From Bacillota bacterium (GTDB lineage Bacteria; Bacillota; Clostridia; Lachnospirales; Anaerotignaceae), in NCBI GenBank assembly GCA_023413275.1, contig JAEZPX010000272.1:1-12737 (forward strand): a stretch of 12,737 bases of DNA, in the 5' to 3' direction. A model generated the notes under the pieces. It was given only the letters and a program-made list of their open reading frames with translations, was not told where the DNA came from and searched no databases. Below, piece after piece: positions 1 through 6,580 of this stretch (its first letter is position 1; each line of letters opens with the position of its first letter). Position numbers and translations under genes: made by a program.

Positions 1-363
1 GATTTCCGCCTTTTTAAAGTGAGCAGAATTGTAGAAATTACACCAATTGACCAACATTTTGCCCAAAATTATGAAGGGGAAATCCCCCCCCTTGAAATGG
101 AAGATATCCCCTGCTCTGAAACAAATATGAAGTTAAAAATCTCCCCACGGCTTGCCTTTCGGGTGTATGACGAGTTTGACCGTGAGAATATTACCGTATT
201 GCCCGATGGCAGTATGCTGGTTGAGGCATGTTTCCCCCTGGATTCTTGGGTAATAGGCTATCTCTTTTCTTTCGGCACAAATGTGGAGATCCTTCATCCG
301 CCAAATCTTCGGCATCAACTTTGGGTGTATGCAGAAGAAATTGCGGCACATTTTAAACCCTGA
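1..363 (+). CDS. WYL-domain (YafY-type) transcriptional regulator, C-terminal part
   Basis: The frame is open from the first base (DFRLFKVSRI...), so the gene begins outside the window and the GTG at 19 is an internal valine, not a start. Visible are the end of the WYL domain (pattern FRLFKVSRI) and the C-terminal WCX extension, with the run LPDGSMLVEACFP and an ending (residues about 80-114 of the GTG-numbered frame) typical of YafY-like regulators. These proteins have an N-terminal winged helix (not visible here) and bind a ligand or nucleic acid through WYL. The stop is followed after 62 bases by the zinc-ribbon gene, so the two may be co-transcribed. Ligand and targets cannot be read from this fragment. 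Confidence 0.85.
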   Translation, partial: DFRLFKVSRIVEITPIDQHFAQNYEGEIPPLEMEDIPCSETNMKLKISPRLAFRVYDEFDRENITVLPDGSMLVEACFPLDSWVIGYLFSFGTNVEILHPPNLRHQLWVYAEEIAAHFKP

Positions 364-425
364 CAGCCAGTTGTCAGCCTTTATTGAGTATGATTGAGAT
401 ATTAAAACAAAAGGAGGATGAGATT

Positions 426-686
426 ATGTCAATTGAAAACGAAAAATTTTGCCAAAGCTGTGCAATGCCAATGGAAGGTGCTGCGTATGGAACAGAATCC
501 GATGGCAGCAAAAGTGCCGACTATTGTAGTTATTGCTATGAGGGCGGAAAATTCTGCGCAGATTTAACCATGGATCAGATGATTGATCTTTGTGCACAGC
601 CTATGGCAGATGCAACAGGTATGACCCCAGATGATGCTAAGGCACAAATGTCTGCATTTTTCCCACAACTAAAGCGCTGGCAGTAA
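426..686 (+). CDS. small zinc-ribbon protein
   Basis: An 86-residue protein with two CxxC knuckles, C9-x2-C12 and C34-x2-C37, plus C44. This matches the putative zinc-ribbon family often annotated 'zinc ribbon domain-containing protein'. After the ribbon lies a helical segment with MDQMIDLCAQPMA and a KAQMSAFFPQLKRW-like tail. The ATG at 426 is chosen over the upstream TTG at 384 because AAGGAGG (411-417) sits 8 bases before it. It lies between a WYL regulator and a DUF3788 gene, an arrangement I recall from other Firmicutes. The biochemical role is unknown; zinc binding is inferred from the cysteines. No signal peptide or membrane segment is seen. Confidence 0.85.
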   Translation: MSIENEKFCQSCAMPMEGAAYGTESDGSKSADYCSYCYEGGKFCADLTMDQMIDLCAQPMADATGMTPDDAKAQMSAFFPQLKRWQ

Positions 687-706
687 AAATGAGGAGTGTG
701 TAAAGG

Positions 707-1138
707 ATGAACTGGAACGAGCAATATCCCAAAAACACCATGCCCCATTCACATGAGGTATCAGACTTTGTAGCAAATTCTTTATGGGATGAACTCTGTG
801 GCCATTTAGAATCTTGCTATGGTGTTTTGCCAAAAACAGAGCATAGCAGTTGTTCCGGTGCGCCCGGTTGGAACATAAAATATAAAAAGAGCGGACAAGC
901 CCTTTGCACACTCTACCCTGCTAACGGTTTTTTTACCTGCCTAGTTTCGGTGGGAAACCTTGATACTACGGAAGCGGAGCTTCTGTTAACCACTTGCACA
1001 GAATATGTCCAAAACCTTTATTGGAATACAAAACTCTTTAACGGTGGGCGTTGGCTGATGGTGTCTGTTACTTCTGAGGAAATTCTAGAAGATGTGAAAA
1101 AACTCATTGACCTGCGTGTACAGAAGAAGAAGCGGTGA
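707..1138 (+). CDS. DUF3788 family protein
   Basis: A 143-residue soluble protein. The central pattern (PGWNIKYKKSGQALCTLYPANGFF, residues about 52-75, abbreviated here as W-KYKKSG-LCTLYP-GFF) and a C-terminal GGRWLMVSV followed by a helix with EDVKKLIDLR are the hallmarks I associate with DUF3788. No enzymatic function is established for this family. GAGGAG at 691-696 lies 10 bases before the ATG, and the gap from the zinc-ribbon stop is only 20 bases, so the two are very likely translated from one transcript. The gene ends in a lysine/arginine-rich tail (QKKKR). Family assignment is by pattern recognition only. Confidence 0.8.
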   Translation: MNWNEQYPKNTMPHSHEVSDFVANSLWDELCGHLESCYGVLPKTEHSSCSGAPGWNIKYKKSGQALCTLYPANGFFTCLVSVGNLDTTEAELLLTTCTEYVQNLYWNTKLFNGGRWLMVSVTSEEILEDVKKLIDLRVQKKKR

Positions 1139-1453
1139 CCATAATGACTGTTAACCATAATTTGTATACTTTTAGTGTTATTGAAAGGCACCATAACGAT
1201 CAGCCCCTTGAGAAACAGAGGGGCTTACACGTTGTGCCTTATAACCCAAATCGTGTAAAGCATCCTTGCGTTAAAACGGTATTCAATCTTAATATCATCT
1301 TATCTGCCCTTTCTTTATATTTCTGATTTACCGGTTGAAGATTTTGCTGCCCTAGAATATACTTTTCTATATAATACCAAGCAAATTTTTTTGAAATGGT
1401 AGTCGTCAAATTTAACGATGGGAAAGGGAATATATCTAACAAGGAGTGAAAAA
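1139..1453. other. non-coding gap between DUF3788 and YoaP-like genes
   Basis: About 315 bases with no convincing gene. It contains a 7-bp inverted repeat, AGCCCCT (1202-1208) and AGGGGCT (1219-1225), which may end the upstream operon but has no T-run on either strand. TATAAT at 1370-1375 is a possible -10 element for the downstream gene, but no good -35 lies 16-18 bases before it. Short frames on both strands here lack ribosome sites. Confidence 0.5.
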
Positions 1454-2206
1454 ATGAGCAATCAATTTAAAAACCTAACAATTGAAAACATAGATAATGA
1501 ACATCTTTGCTGTGCTATTTCGGACAAAAAGCACAAATCTGGTGTTGAAGTAAAAAAGAAATGGTTGAAAGATCGCATAGCAGAAGGACATACATTTAGA
1601 AAACTTGATGAAAAAGGCAAGGTATTTATTGAATATGCTCCCCTTGAAAATGCTTGGACACCTATAAACGGTAATAACTACATCTATATTTACTGTCTTT
1701 GGGTGGCGGGTTCATACAAGGGTAAAGGCTATGGAAAAGCACTACTTGAATATTGCATTGACGATGCAAAAAAGCTAGGTAAATCAGGTGTCTGCACCTT
1801 AACTTCCAAAAAGAAAAAGCCCTTTTTGTCTGATAAGAAATTTTTGACTAAATTCGGATTTGAAGTAGCCGATAGTACTGGTGATTATGAGATACTTGCA
1901 CTCTCCTTTGATGGCAGTAAGCCTAATTTTGCGCAAAGTGTTAAGACACAGTCTATCGAAAGCAATGCCCTTACAATTTACTACGGTATGCAATGCCCTT
2001 ATATTCCAAATTGTATTGAACAGATTGAAAACTACTGCAAAAATAATGATATAGAAGTAAACTTAATTGCAGTCGATAGCCTTGAAAAAGCAAAAAATTT
2101 GCCTTGTATCTTTAATAATTGGGCAGTTTTTTATAATGGCAAGTTTGAAACCGTTCACCTGCTTAATGAAGGCTATTTAAAAAAGATTTTAGACTTAAAA
2201 CAATGA
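1454..2206 (+). CDS. GNAT acetyltransferase with C-terminal YoaP-like domain
   Basis: A 250-residue protein, about the length of Bacillus subtilis YoaP. Residues 1-155 are a GNAT fold: the acetyl-CoA loop is at 87-97 (GSYKGKGYGKA), followed by the typical YoaP stretch SKKKKPFLSDKKFL and a GFEVAD strand. Residues 172-250 form a separate domain with strand-helix order like thioredoxin: a strand ending in C181-P182-Y183, C187 at the helix start, then strand, helix, and a hairpin strand pair WAVFYNGKFETV. The ATG at 1454 is preceded by AAGGAGTGA (1441-1449); the earlier in-frame ATG at 1418 lacks a site. Acetyl-CoA binding is well supported; the acceptor is unknown. It ends 14 bases before a hairpin terminator and appears to be a single-gene unit. 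Confidence 0.85.
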   Translation: MSNQFKNLTIENIDNEHLCCAISDKKHKSGVEVKKKWLKDRIAEGHTFRKLDEKGKVFIEYAPLENAWTPINGNNYIYIYCLWVAGSYKGKGYGKALLEYCIDDAKKLGKSGVCTLTSKKKKPFLSDKKFLTKFGFEVADSTGDYEILALSFDGSKPNFAQSVKTQSIESNALTIYYGMQCPYIPNCIEQIENYCKNNDIEVNLIAVDSLEKAKNLPCIFNNWAVFYNGKFETVHLLNEGYLKKILDLKQ

Positions 2207-2220
2207 CCATATTCACTATA

Positions 2221-2262
2221 AAAAGGCTAAGCAGGGATATAACTCACCCGACTTAGCCTTTT
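2221..2262. terminator. bidirectional intrinsic terminator
   Basis: An 11-bp perfect stem, AAAAGGCTAAG (2221-2231) with CTTAGCCTTTT (2252-2262), and a 20-base loop. The A-run on one side and T-run on the other let it end transcription of the YoaP-like gene (+) and of the enoate reductase operon (-), whose stop lies at 2344. Confidence 0.9.
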
Positions 2263-2343
2263 TCATCAGATCATAACCTAAAAATTTAACCATTAAACGG
2301 AAATACTTAGCAACTTACCTTTTACTGTATTAGCACATATAGT

Positions 2344-4287
2344 TTAAATATCTAAACCTGCATGATAACCTTCATACATTGCATTTGTGATATTACTTGG
2401 TCTGATACAATCGCCAATTTCCCGTACAATTGGTGCTACATCATATAATTCCTCAACAATGTGTCTATTTGCTCTTTGTCCAACAGCACAGATTACAGAT
2501 GTACCGGGAACAAGGGTATTCTTTCCATCTTTATCTTTACATAATAAACCTTCATTAGAAATAGAAAGACCTTGCAATCCTGTATGTACAGTTACTAATT
2601 CATCAATCATTTTCATCAAAATAGGACGATGTCTAATATTTGCATCCACAGCCAATTCATCTCTCATTTCAACCAAATGTACAGTTTTCCCTTCTTGAGC
2701 TAAGTGGATTGCACATTCGCATCCAGCTAAACCGCCACCTAAAACAATAACAGAATCTGTCACCTTTTCTTTGTTTTTATAGTAGTCATTAACAACAACA
2801 ACATTCTCACCGTCAATTCCAGGTAATGGAGGAACAATGGGAGAAGATCCTACTGCCAAAATTACTGCATCCGGCTTAATTTTTTCAATATAAGCTTTAT
2901 CAACTGCAGTATTGCAACGAATTTCAACGCCCTCTTCCCTTGCTTGTGCTTCCAAAGCAAGACCTAATTGATACATTTCCAGTTTAAAGTCAATGGCCTG
3001 TTCACATTTTAAGATGCCGCCAAGCTCACTATCTTTTTCACAAAGAATAACTTCATGGCCTCTTTGTGCAGATGTCACAGCTGCTTTTAATCCTGCAACC
3101 CCACCACCAACAACAAGTATTTTTTTAGATTTTCTTGAAACAGGAACCTCTGTACCCTCTATTTCACGTCCAATCAAAGGATTAACCGCACAGCGACGTG
3201 TTTGAGTTACAGGACGTTCAGCCATACAAGCAAAGCAACGTAAACATTTTACAATTTTGTCATCTTCACCTGCAACAACTTTTTGTGGCAAGTATGGATC
3301 TGCCAATAATGCACGACCCATGTAAACAACATCAGCTTTACCAGAAGCAATAATTTCTTCCATCATTTCCGGATCGTTTAACGCTCCAATGGTTGCCACA
3401 GGTTTTGAAACATGTTTCTTGATTTCCTCAGCAAGATATACATTCATACCATGTGCCCCAAACATTGAAGGGTGCGTTGTGAAGAATCCAAATTGATATG
3501 AACCTGCTGAAACATGAATTAAATCAACATATGGTTCAACAGCTTTGGCAATTTTAATACCCTCTTGCAAGTCATATCCGCCTTCAAATAGTTCTGAACC
3601 GCTCATACGAATTTCAATAGGGAACATAGACCCAACAGCTTCCCGTACAGCCGCCAGAACTTCAAGGGTAAAACGAATTCTATTATCAAAGCTACCGCCA
3701 TATTCATCTGTTCTTTTATTAAAGAAAGGTGAAATAAATTGATTCAACAACCATGTATGACCCGCGTGAATCATCACCATTTGGAATCCAACCCGCTTAG
3801 CCAAAGTAGCTGCTTCTGCATAACTTTTCACAATATCAGCAATTTGCTCTTTTGTAAGTGCACTAACCTTCATTCCATCAGGACGTACACCATCACTTGG
3901 GCCAAACTGTGTTAAGCCCTGCTTCTTGTTTTTATCAGCCATATAGGTTCCTGCATATTGACCAGAGTGAGAAAGTTCAATACTAGCAACTGCACCATGT
4001 CTACGAATGGAATCTGCACAAAATGTAAAGCTCGCAAGCGCACCAACTGTTTGTAAATCTAAATGTAACATATGAGAGCCATCTGTCTCAGGATGAACAA
4101 CAAGCTCACTCATAGTGACAGCGGCAGCGCCACCTTTTCCACGTAATTCATAAAATGCACGAGTTCTTTCACCAGGCACACAATCAGCATTGATATCTGT
4201 TGCTCCTATAGGTGAAGCAAACATACGATTGCGAAATGTAACATTTCCAAGTTTTATTGGTTTAGAGAGATTAGGATATTTTTTCAT
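2344..4287 (-). CDS. FMN/4Fe-4S/FAD enoate reductase-type oxidoreductase (OYE/FadH/BaiCD family)
   Basis: A 647-residue protein with the layout of 2,4-dienoyl-CoA reductase, clostridial 2-enoate reductase, and BaiCD/BaiH. The N-terminal OYE-type TIM barrel (1-340) has H174-A-G-H177 and the following LLNQFISPFFNKRTDEYGGS signature. A cysteine cluster for 4Fe-4S, C348-x2-C351-x2-C354-x11-C366, is followed by AVNPLIG. The C-terminal flavin reductase part has GGGVAG (394-399) for FAD and GGGLAG (517-522) for NAD(P)H. Such enzymes reduce activated C=C bonds with NAD(P)H and are oxygen-sensitive and cytosolic. W179 replaces the usual catalytic Tyr. The ATG at 4287 has AAAGGAGC 8 bases upstream; a TTG further upstream overlaps that site. 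It follows the OFA carrier by 27 bases and is probably the second gene of a PadR-controlled operon. The substrate is unknown; an unsaturated carboxylic acid is an inference. Confidence 0.9.
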   Translation of the reverse strand: MKKYPNLSKPIKLGNVTFRNRMFASPIGATDINADCVPGERTRAFYELRGKGGAAAVTMSELVVHPETDGSHMLHLDLQTVGALASFTFCADSIRRHGAVASIELSHSGQYAGTYMADKNKKQGLTQFGPSDGVRPDGMKVSALTKEQIADIVKSYAEAATLAKRVGFQMVMIHAGHTWLLNQFISPFFNKRTDEYGGSFDNRIRFTLEVLAAVREAVGSMFPIEIRMSGSELFEGGYDLQEGIKIAKAVEPYVDLIHVSAGSYQFGFFTTHPSMFGAHGMNVYLAEEIKKHVSKPVATIGALNDPEMMEEIIASGKADVVYMGRALLADPYLPQKVVAGEDDKIVKCLRCFACMAERPVTQTRRCAVNPLIGREIEGTEVPVSRKSKKILVVGGGVAGLKAAVTSAQRGHEVILCEKDSELGGILKCEQAIDFKLEMYQLGLALEAQAREEGVEIRCNTAVDKAYIEKIKPDAVILAVGSSPIVPPLPGIDGENVVVVNDYYKNKEKVTDSVIVLGGGLAGCECAIHLAQEGKTVHLVEMRDELAVDANIRHRPILMKMIDELVTVHTGLQGLSISNEGLLCKDKDGKNTLVPGTSVICAVGQRANRHIVEELYDVAPIVREIGDCIRPSNITNAMYEGYHAGLDI

Positions 4288-4314
4288 TTTTTTATGCTCC
4301 TTTATCAAATTATT

Positions 4315-5550
4315 TTAGTCTACTTGCTTCTTCTTAACAAATCTATATACAAAAGTTAACATAAGGCCTGCCACGCATAATGCACACGAAATAAGGAATG
4401 CACGCTGGTAAGCACCGTCTGTAGCATACACGTTTCTCATTACTGTTGGGCCAAAATAACCCGCAAGTGCAAAACCGATAAACATAATTCCGAAATTCAC
4501 ACTATTGTTTCTAGGTCCAAACTGGTCAGCAGTGAAGCCTGGGAAAACGCCCATAAAAGAGCCAAAGCTAATGCCAACAACAGAAATGCCTGCATAAAAG
4601 TACATAATGTTTCCTTCTGATGTTAAGTATAAAAGAATTAATCCAATAACAGAAAGTACACAAGCAACAGCTAAAGTGTTAATTCTACCGATTTTATCGG
4701 AAATATATCCTGCAGAAATACGACCTGCTACATTAAATAATGCTAAAACAGATACCGCTGTACTTGCAGCCAATGCTGACATACCAACTAAGTTTTTAGC
4801 AACTGCAGATGTTTGAGATATAATCATCATGCCTGAAAATGCTCCACATGTTAAAAGGAGTAACATGATATAAAAGATTGGACTTTTCAGCATTTCCTTC
4901 CAATTCTTATTGACACCGCCCAAACCAGCATTTGTTGCTGGAGGTGTCCAGCCTTCAGGAACAAATCCTTGTGGACAAGGAATGATTGTTAATGCACTTA
5001 CACAAACAACAACAAGGAACACAGCACCAACAGCCTTAAAAGCAACCGTTGCATCAGCAGCATTTACAATTAATGTAATGATTGGAGGAAGCATTACAGA
5101 ACTAAATCCATAAACTGCAGTAGTAATACCGCCAATCAGGCCTCTCTTATCTGGGAAAAACTTAATACAGCTACTGATGGTGGAGCCATAAGCCATACCT
5201 AAGCCTAGGCCTGAAATCAATCCATAAGATACAATTAAGAAGTTTACACTTGTTGCAAATCCCGAGATTATCATACCGCCACCAAACATAAGTCCACCTA
5301 CGAGTATAACGTTTTTGGGACCAAATTTGTCATTAAACCAGCCACCTGTAATCATTGTGATAGGTCCAACGGAGTTAGCAATGGTATAAACAATTGCCAG
5401 ATCACCTGTTGTTAGCTTAACACCAGTTGTATTGCTTAAAAAGTCTGCCATAGATGAAGCAAAAACGCTCCAAGAATAGATAGAGCCTAAGCAAAGATTG
5501 ATTAAACAACATGCTAACAAAATAACCCATCTTCTTTTTGTTAAATTCAT
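4315..5550 (-). CDS. OFA-family MFS carrier (oxalate/formate antiporter-like)
   Basis: A 411-residue inner-membrane protein with about 12 hydrophobic segments. The start (KRRWVILLACCLINLCLGSIYSWSVF in outline, TM1) is the OFA signature. Two MFS loop motifs are present: DKFGPKN at 75-80 and SDKIGR at 284-289. OFA proteins exchange or take up small carboxylates. R277 (NVAGRISAG) probably corresponds to OxlT R272, but the position of the TM11 lysine (OxlT K355, usual YTAKG) appears as F360 in FIGFALAG, arguing against oxalate. The ATG at 5550 has AGGGAGG about 7 bases upstream. It is the first gene of the operon with the enoate reductase, so it likely brings that enzyme's substrate in or exchanges substrate for product. 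Confidence 0.88.
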   Translation of the reverse strand: MNLTKRRWVILLACCLINLCLGSIYSWSVFASSMADFLSNTTGVKLTTGDLAIVYTIANSVGPITMITGGWFNDKFGPKNVILVGGLMFGGGMIISGFATSVNFLIVSYGLISGLGLGMAYGSTISSCIKFFPDKRGLIGGITTAVYGFSSVMLPPIITLIVNAADATVAFKAVGAVFLVVVCVSALTIIPCPQGFVPEGWTPPATNAGLGGVNKNWKEMLKSPIFYIMLLLLTCGAFSGMMIISQTSAVAKNLVGMSALAASTAVSVLALFNVAGRISAGYISDKIGRINTLAVACVLSVIGLILLYLTSEGNIMYFYAGISVVGISFGSFMGVFPGFTADQFGPRNNSVNFGIMFIGFALAGYFGPTVMRNVYATDGAYQRAFLISCALCVAGLMLTFVYRFVKKKQVD

Positions 5551-5591
5551 TTTAAAACCTCCCTTTATAAGATAATTAATTATTTGACAAA

Positions 5592-5620
5592 ATAGTAACA
5601 TGTAATTATAAACATGTCAA
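5592..5620 (-). promoter_or_regulatory. sigma-A-type promoter of the carrier-reductase operon
   Basis: On the minus strand, a perfect TTGACA (5620-5615) is separated by 17 bases from TACTAT (5597-5592), which matches TATAAT at 4 of 6 positions. The predicted transcript would have a leader of about 35 bases before the ATG at 5550. The -35 and the spacer are covered by the ACATGT sites, a layout suited to repression. Confidence 0.75.
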
Positions 5621-5631
5621 TGTATACATGT
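5598..5631. promoter_or_regulatory. PadR-type operator: three ACATGT sites 14 bp apart
   Basis: ACATGT occurs at 5598-5603, 5612-5617 and 5626-5631. Neighbouring pairs form ATGT-N8-ACAT twice (5600-5615 and 5614-5629), the form reported for PadR boxes of lactic acid bacteria and Bacillus. The array is symmetric about the middle site, with AACATGT at 5597 mirrored by ACATGTT ending at 5632. A perfect 10-bp palindrome ATGTATACAT lies at 5620-5629. It overlaps the carrier promoter and lies next to the divergent padR-type gene. Confidence 0.75.
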
Positions 5632-5675
5632 TATAAAATAAATGTTTAAAAATTGTTAACTACTAACAAGAGCTA

Positions 5676-5704
5676 TTGGAATATCTGGATTTTTGTGATA
5701 GAAT
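5676..5704 (+). promoter_or_regulatory. promoter of the PadR-type gene
   Basis: TTGGAA (5676-5681), a 17-base spacer, and TAGAAT (5699-5704) with a TGA just before it, making an extended -10. It lies 45 bases from the nearest ACATGT site, so the regulator gene may escape direct repression by occlusion. Confidence 0.55.
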
Positions 5705-5741
5705 TTTGAATAACTATAATTGAAAAGAGAGAATGATTGAT

Positions 5742-6278
5742 ATGAGAACATTAAAATATGCTCTACTAGGGCTTTTAAATCAACAAAGTATGACTGGCTA
5801 TCAGCTCATGAAGCATTTTGAAACAACCCTTCGTGAATTCTGGTCTGCGAATCATAGTCAGATTTATCCTGAATTAAAGAGATTGACCGAAGAAGGCATG
5901 ATTGAATATGAAATTGAAATTTCAGGAACTGTCTTAGAAAAAAAACTTTATACAATAACAAAAGCAGGACGAGAAAGCTTTTTAGAATGGCTTTCTTGTG
6001 ATGCTCCCATCGGTGATACCCCTAAAGATGTCTTTCGCTTACGCGTTTTTTATTCTAGTAGTCTACCGGAGCATGAAAGACTGGAGCTTTTGGAAAATCA
6101 TTTAGTTAGGCATCAAGCAAGATTAAATCACCTTAAAAACAATCAAAAGAAATTTGAATCTATACCTGATAAATCTACAAATGAATTTGGAGATTATTTG
6201 GTTTTAATGGGGGCAATCATGCGTGAGGAAATGACTTGCGATTGGATAAAAAAATGTATAGATTTGTGCAAACTATAA
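5742..6278 (+). CDS. PadR family transcriptional regulator
   Basis: A 178-residue DNA-binding protein. Residues 1-75 are the PadR winged helix: MRTLKYALLGLL, then MTGYQLMKHF, then SQIYPELKRLTEEGMI (recognition helix), then wing strands around LEKKLYTIT and KAGRESFLEWL. The C-terminal half (about 90-175) is a helical dimerisation domain of the Vir/PadR-C type, with long charged helices (HERLELLENHL, RHQARLNHLKNN). PadR proteins of this type repress phenolic-acid decarboxylase and related genes and release DNA on binding the acid. The ATG at 5742 is preferred: GAGAG at 5727-5731 is 10 bases away, whereas the ATG at 5733 would be too close. The divergent operon and the intervening ATGT-N8-ACAT boxes make the carrier and reductase its likely targets. 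Confidence 0.9.
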   Translation: MRTLKYALLGLLNQQSMTGYQLMKHFETTLREFWSANHSQIYPELKRLTEEGMIEYEIEISGTVLEKKLYTITKAGRESFLEWLSCDAPIGDTPKDVFRLRVFYSSSLPEHERLELLENHLVRHQARLNHLKNNQKKFESIPDKSTNEFGDYLVLMGAIMREEMTCDWIKKCIDLCKL

Positions 6279-6307
6279 TAAATCTAATTTCTTTGTATGA
6301 GGAATAA

Positions 6308-6348
6308 AAGAAAGACCTAATCCCCAAAGTCAGGATTAGGTCTTTCTT
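6308..6348. terminator. strong hairpin terminator after the PadR-type gene
   Basis: A 16-bp perfect stem (6308-6323 with 6333-6348; core GACCTAATCC/GGATTAGGTC) and a 9-base loop. The pyrimidine-rich end TCTTTCTT on the + strand and CTTTCTTTTATT on the minus strand suggest it works both ways, also stopping read-through from the oxidase region. Confidence 0.8.
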
Positions 6349-6408
6349 AGTATATAACATATAAACAAAAATGTCGGAGCACTGCAATTTGGGTGGCTGC
6401 TTATTTCA

Positions 6409-6429
6409 TAGGTTGGCTTAGTCAACCTA
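6409..6429. repeat. short inverted repeat in the gap 6349-6580
   Basis: TAGGTTG (6409-6415) and CAACCTA (6423-6429), a 7-bp stem with a 7-base loop and no T-run. The surrounding 232-base gap holds nothing else I can support. It may be a structural relic or a protein site. Confidence 0.4.
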
Positions 6430-6580
6430 CACATTTATATTAATCATCTGTCTTCCTGCAGTAATTTATGCTAAATGTATCGTTTATTCAATTCTGCATC
6501 AGCCATCAAACAGCAGTTTCTTAAAATGCTTTTCAACCAAAATTCTGTTACAAAAGGGTTAAACAACCTACAAATCACTT

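Noticed and set aside
1202..1225. Inverted repeat AGCCCCT/AGGGGCT as a terminator
   Set aside because: No T-run follows on either strand, so an intrinsic terminator is not supported.
1135..1326. 63-residue frame overlapping the DUF3788 stop
   Set aside because: No ribosome site, runs through the inverted repeat, and its composition is not protein-like.
1239..1442. 67-residue open frame on the minus strand in the gap before the YoaP-like gene
   Set aside because: It begins with TTG without a ribosome site, matches no family I know, and overlaps the likely promoter of the downstream gene.
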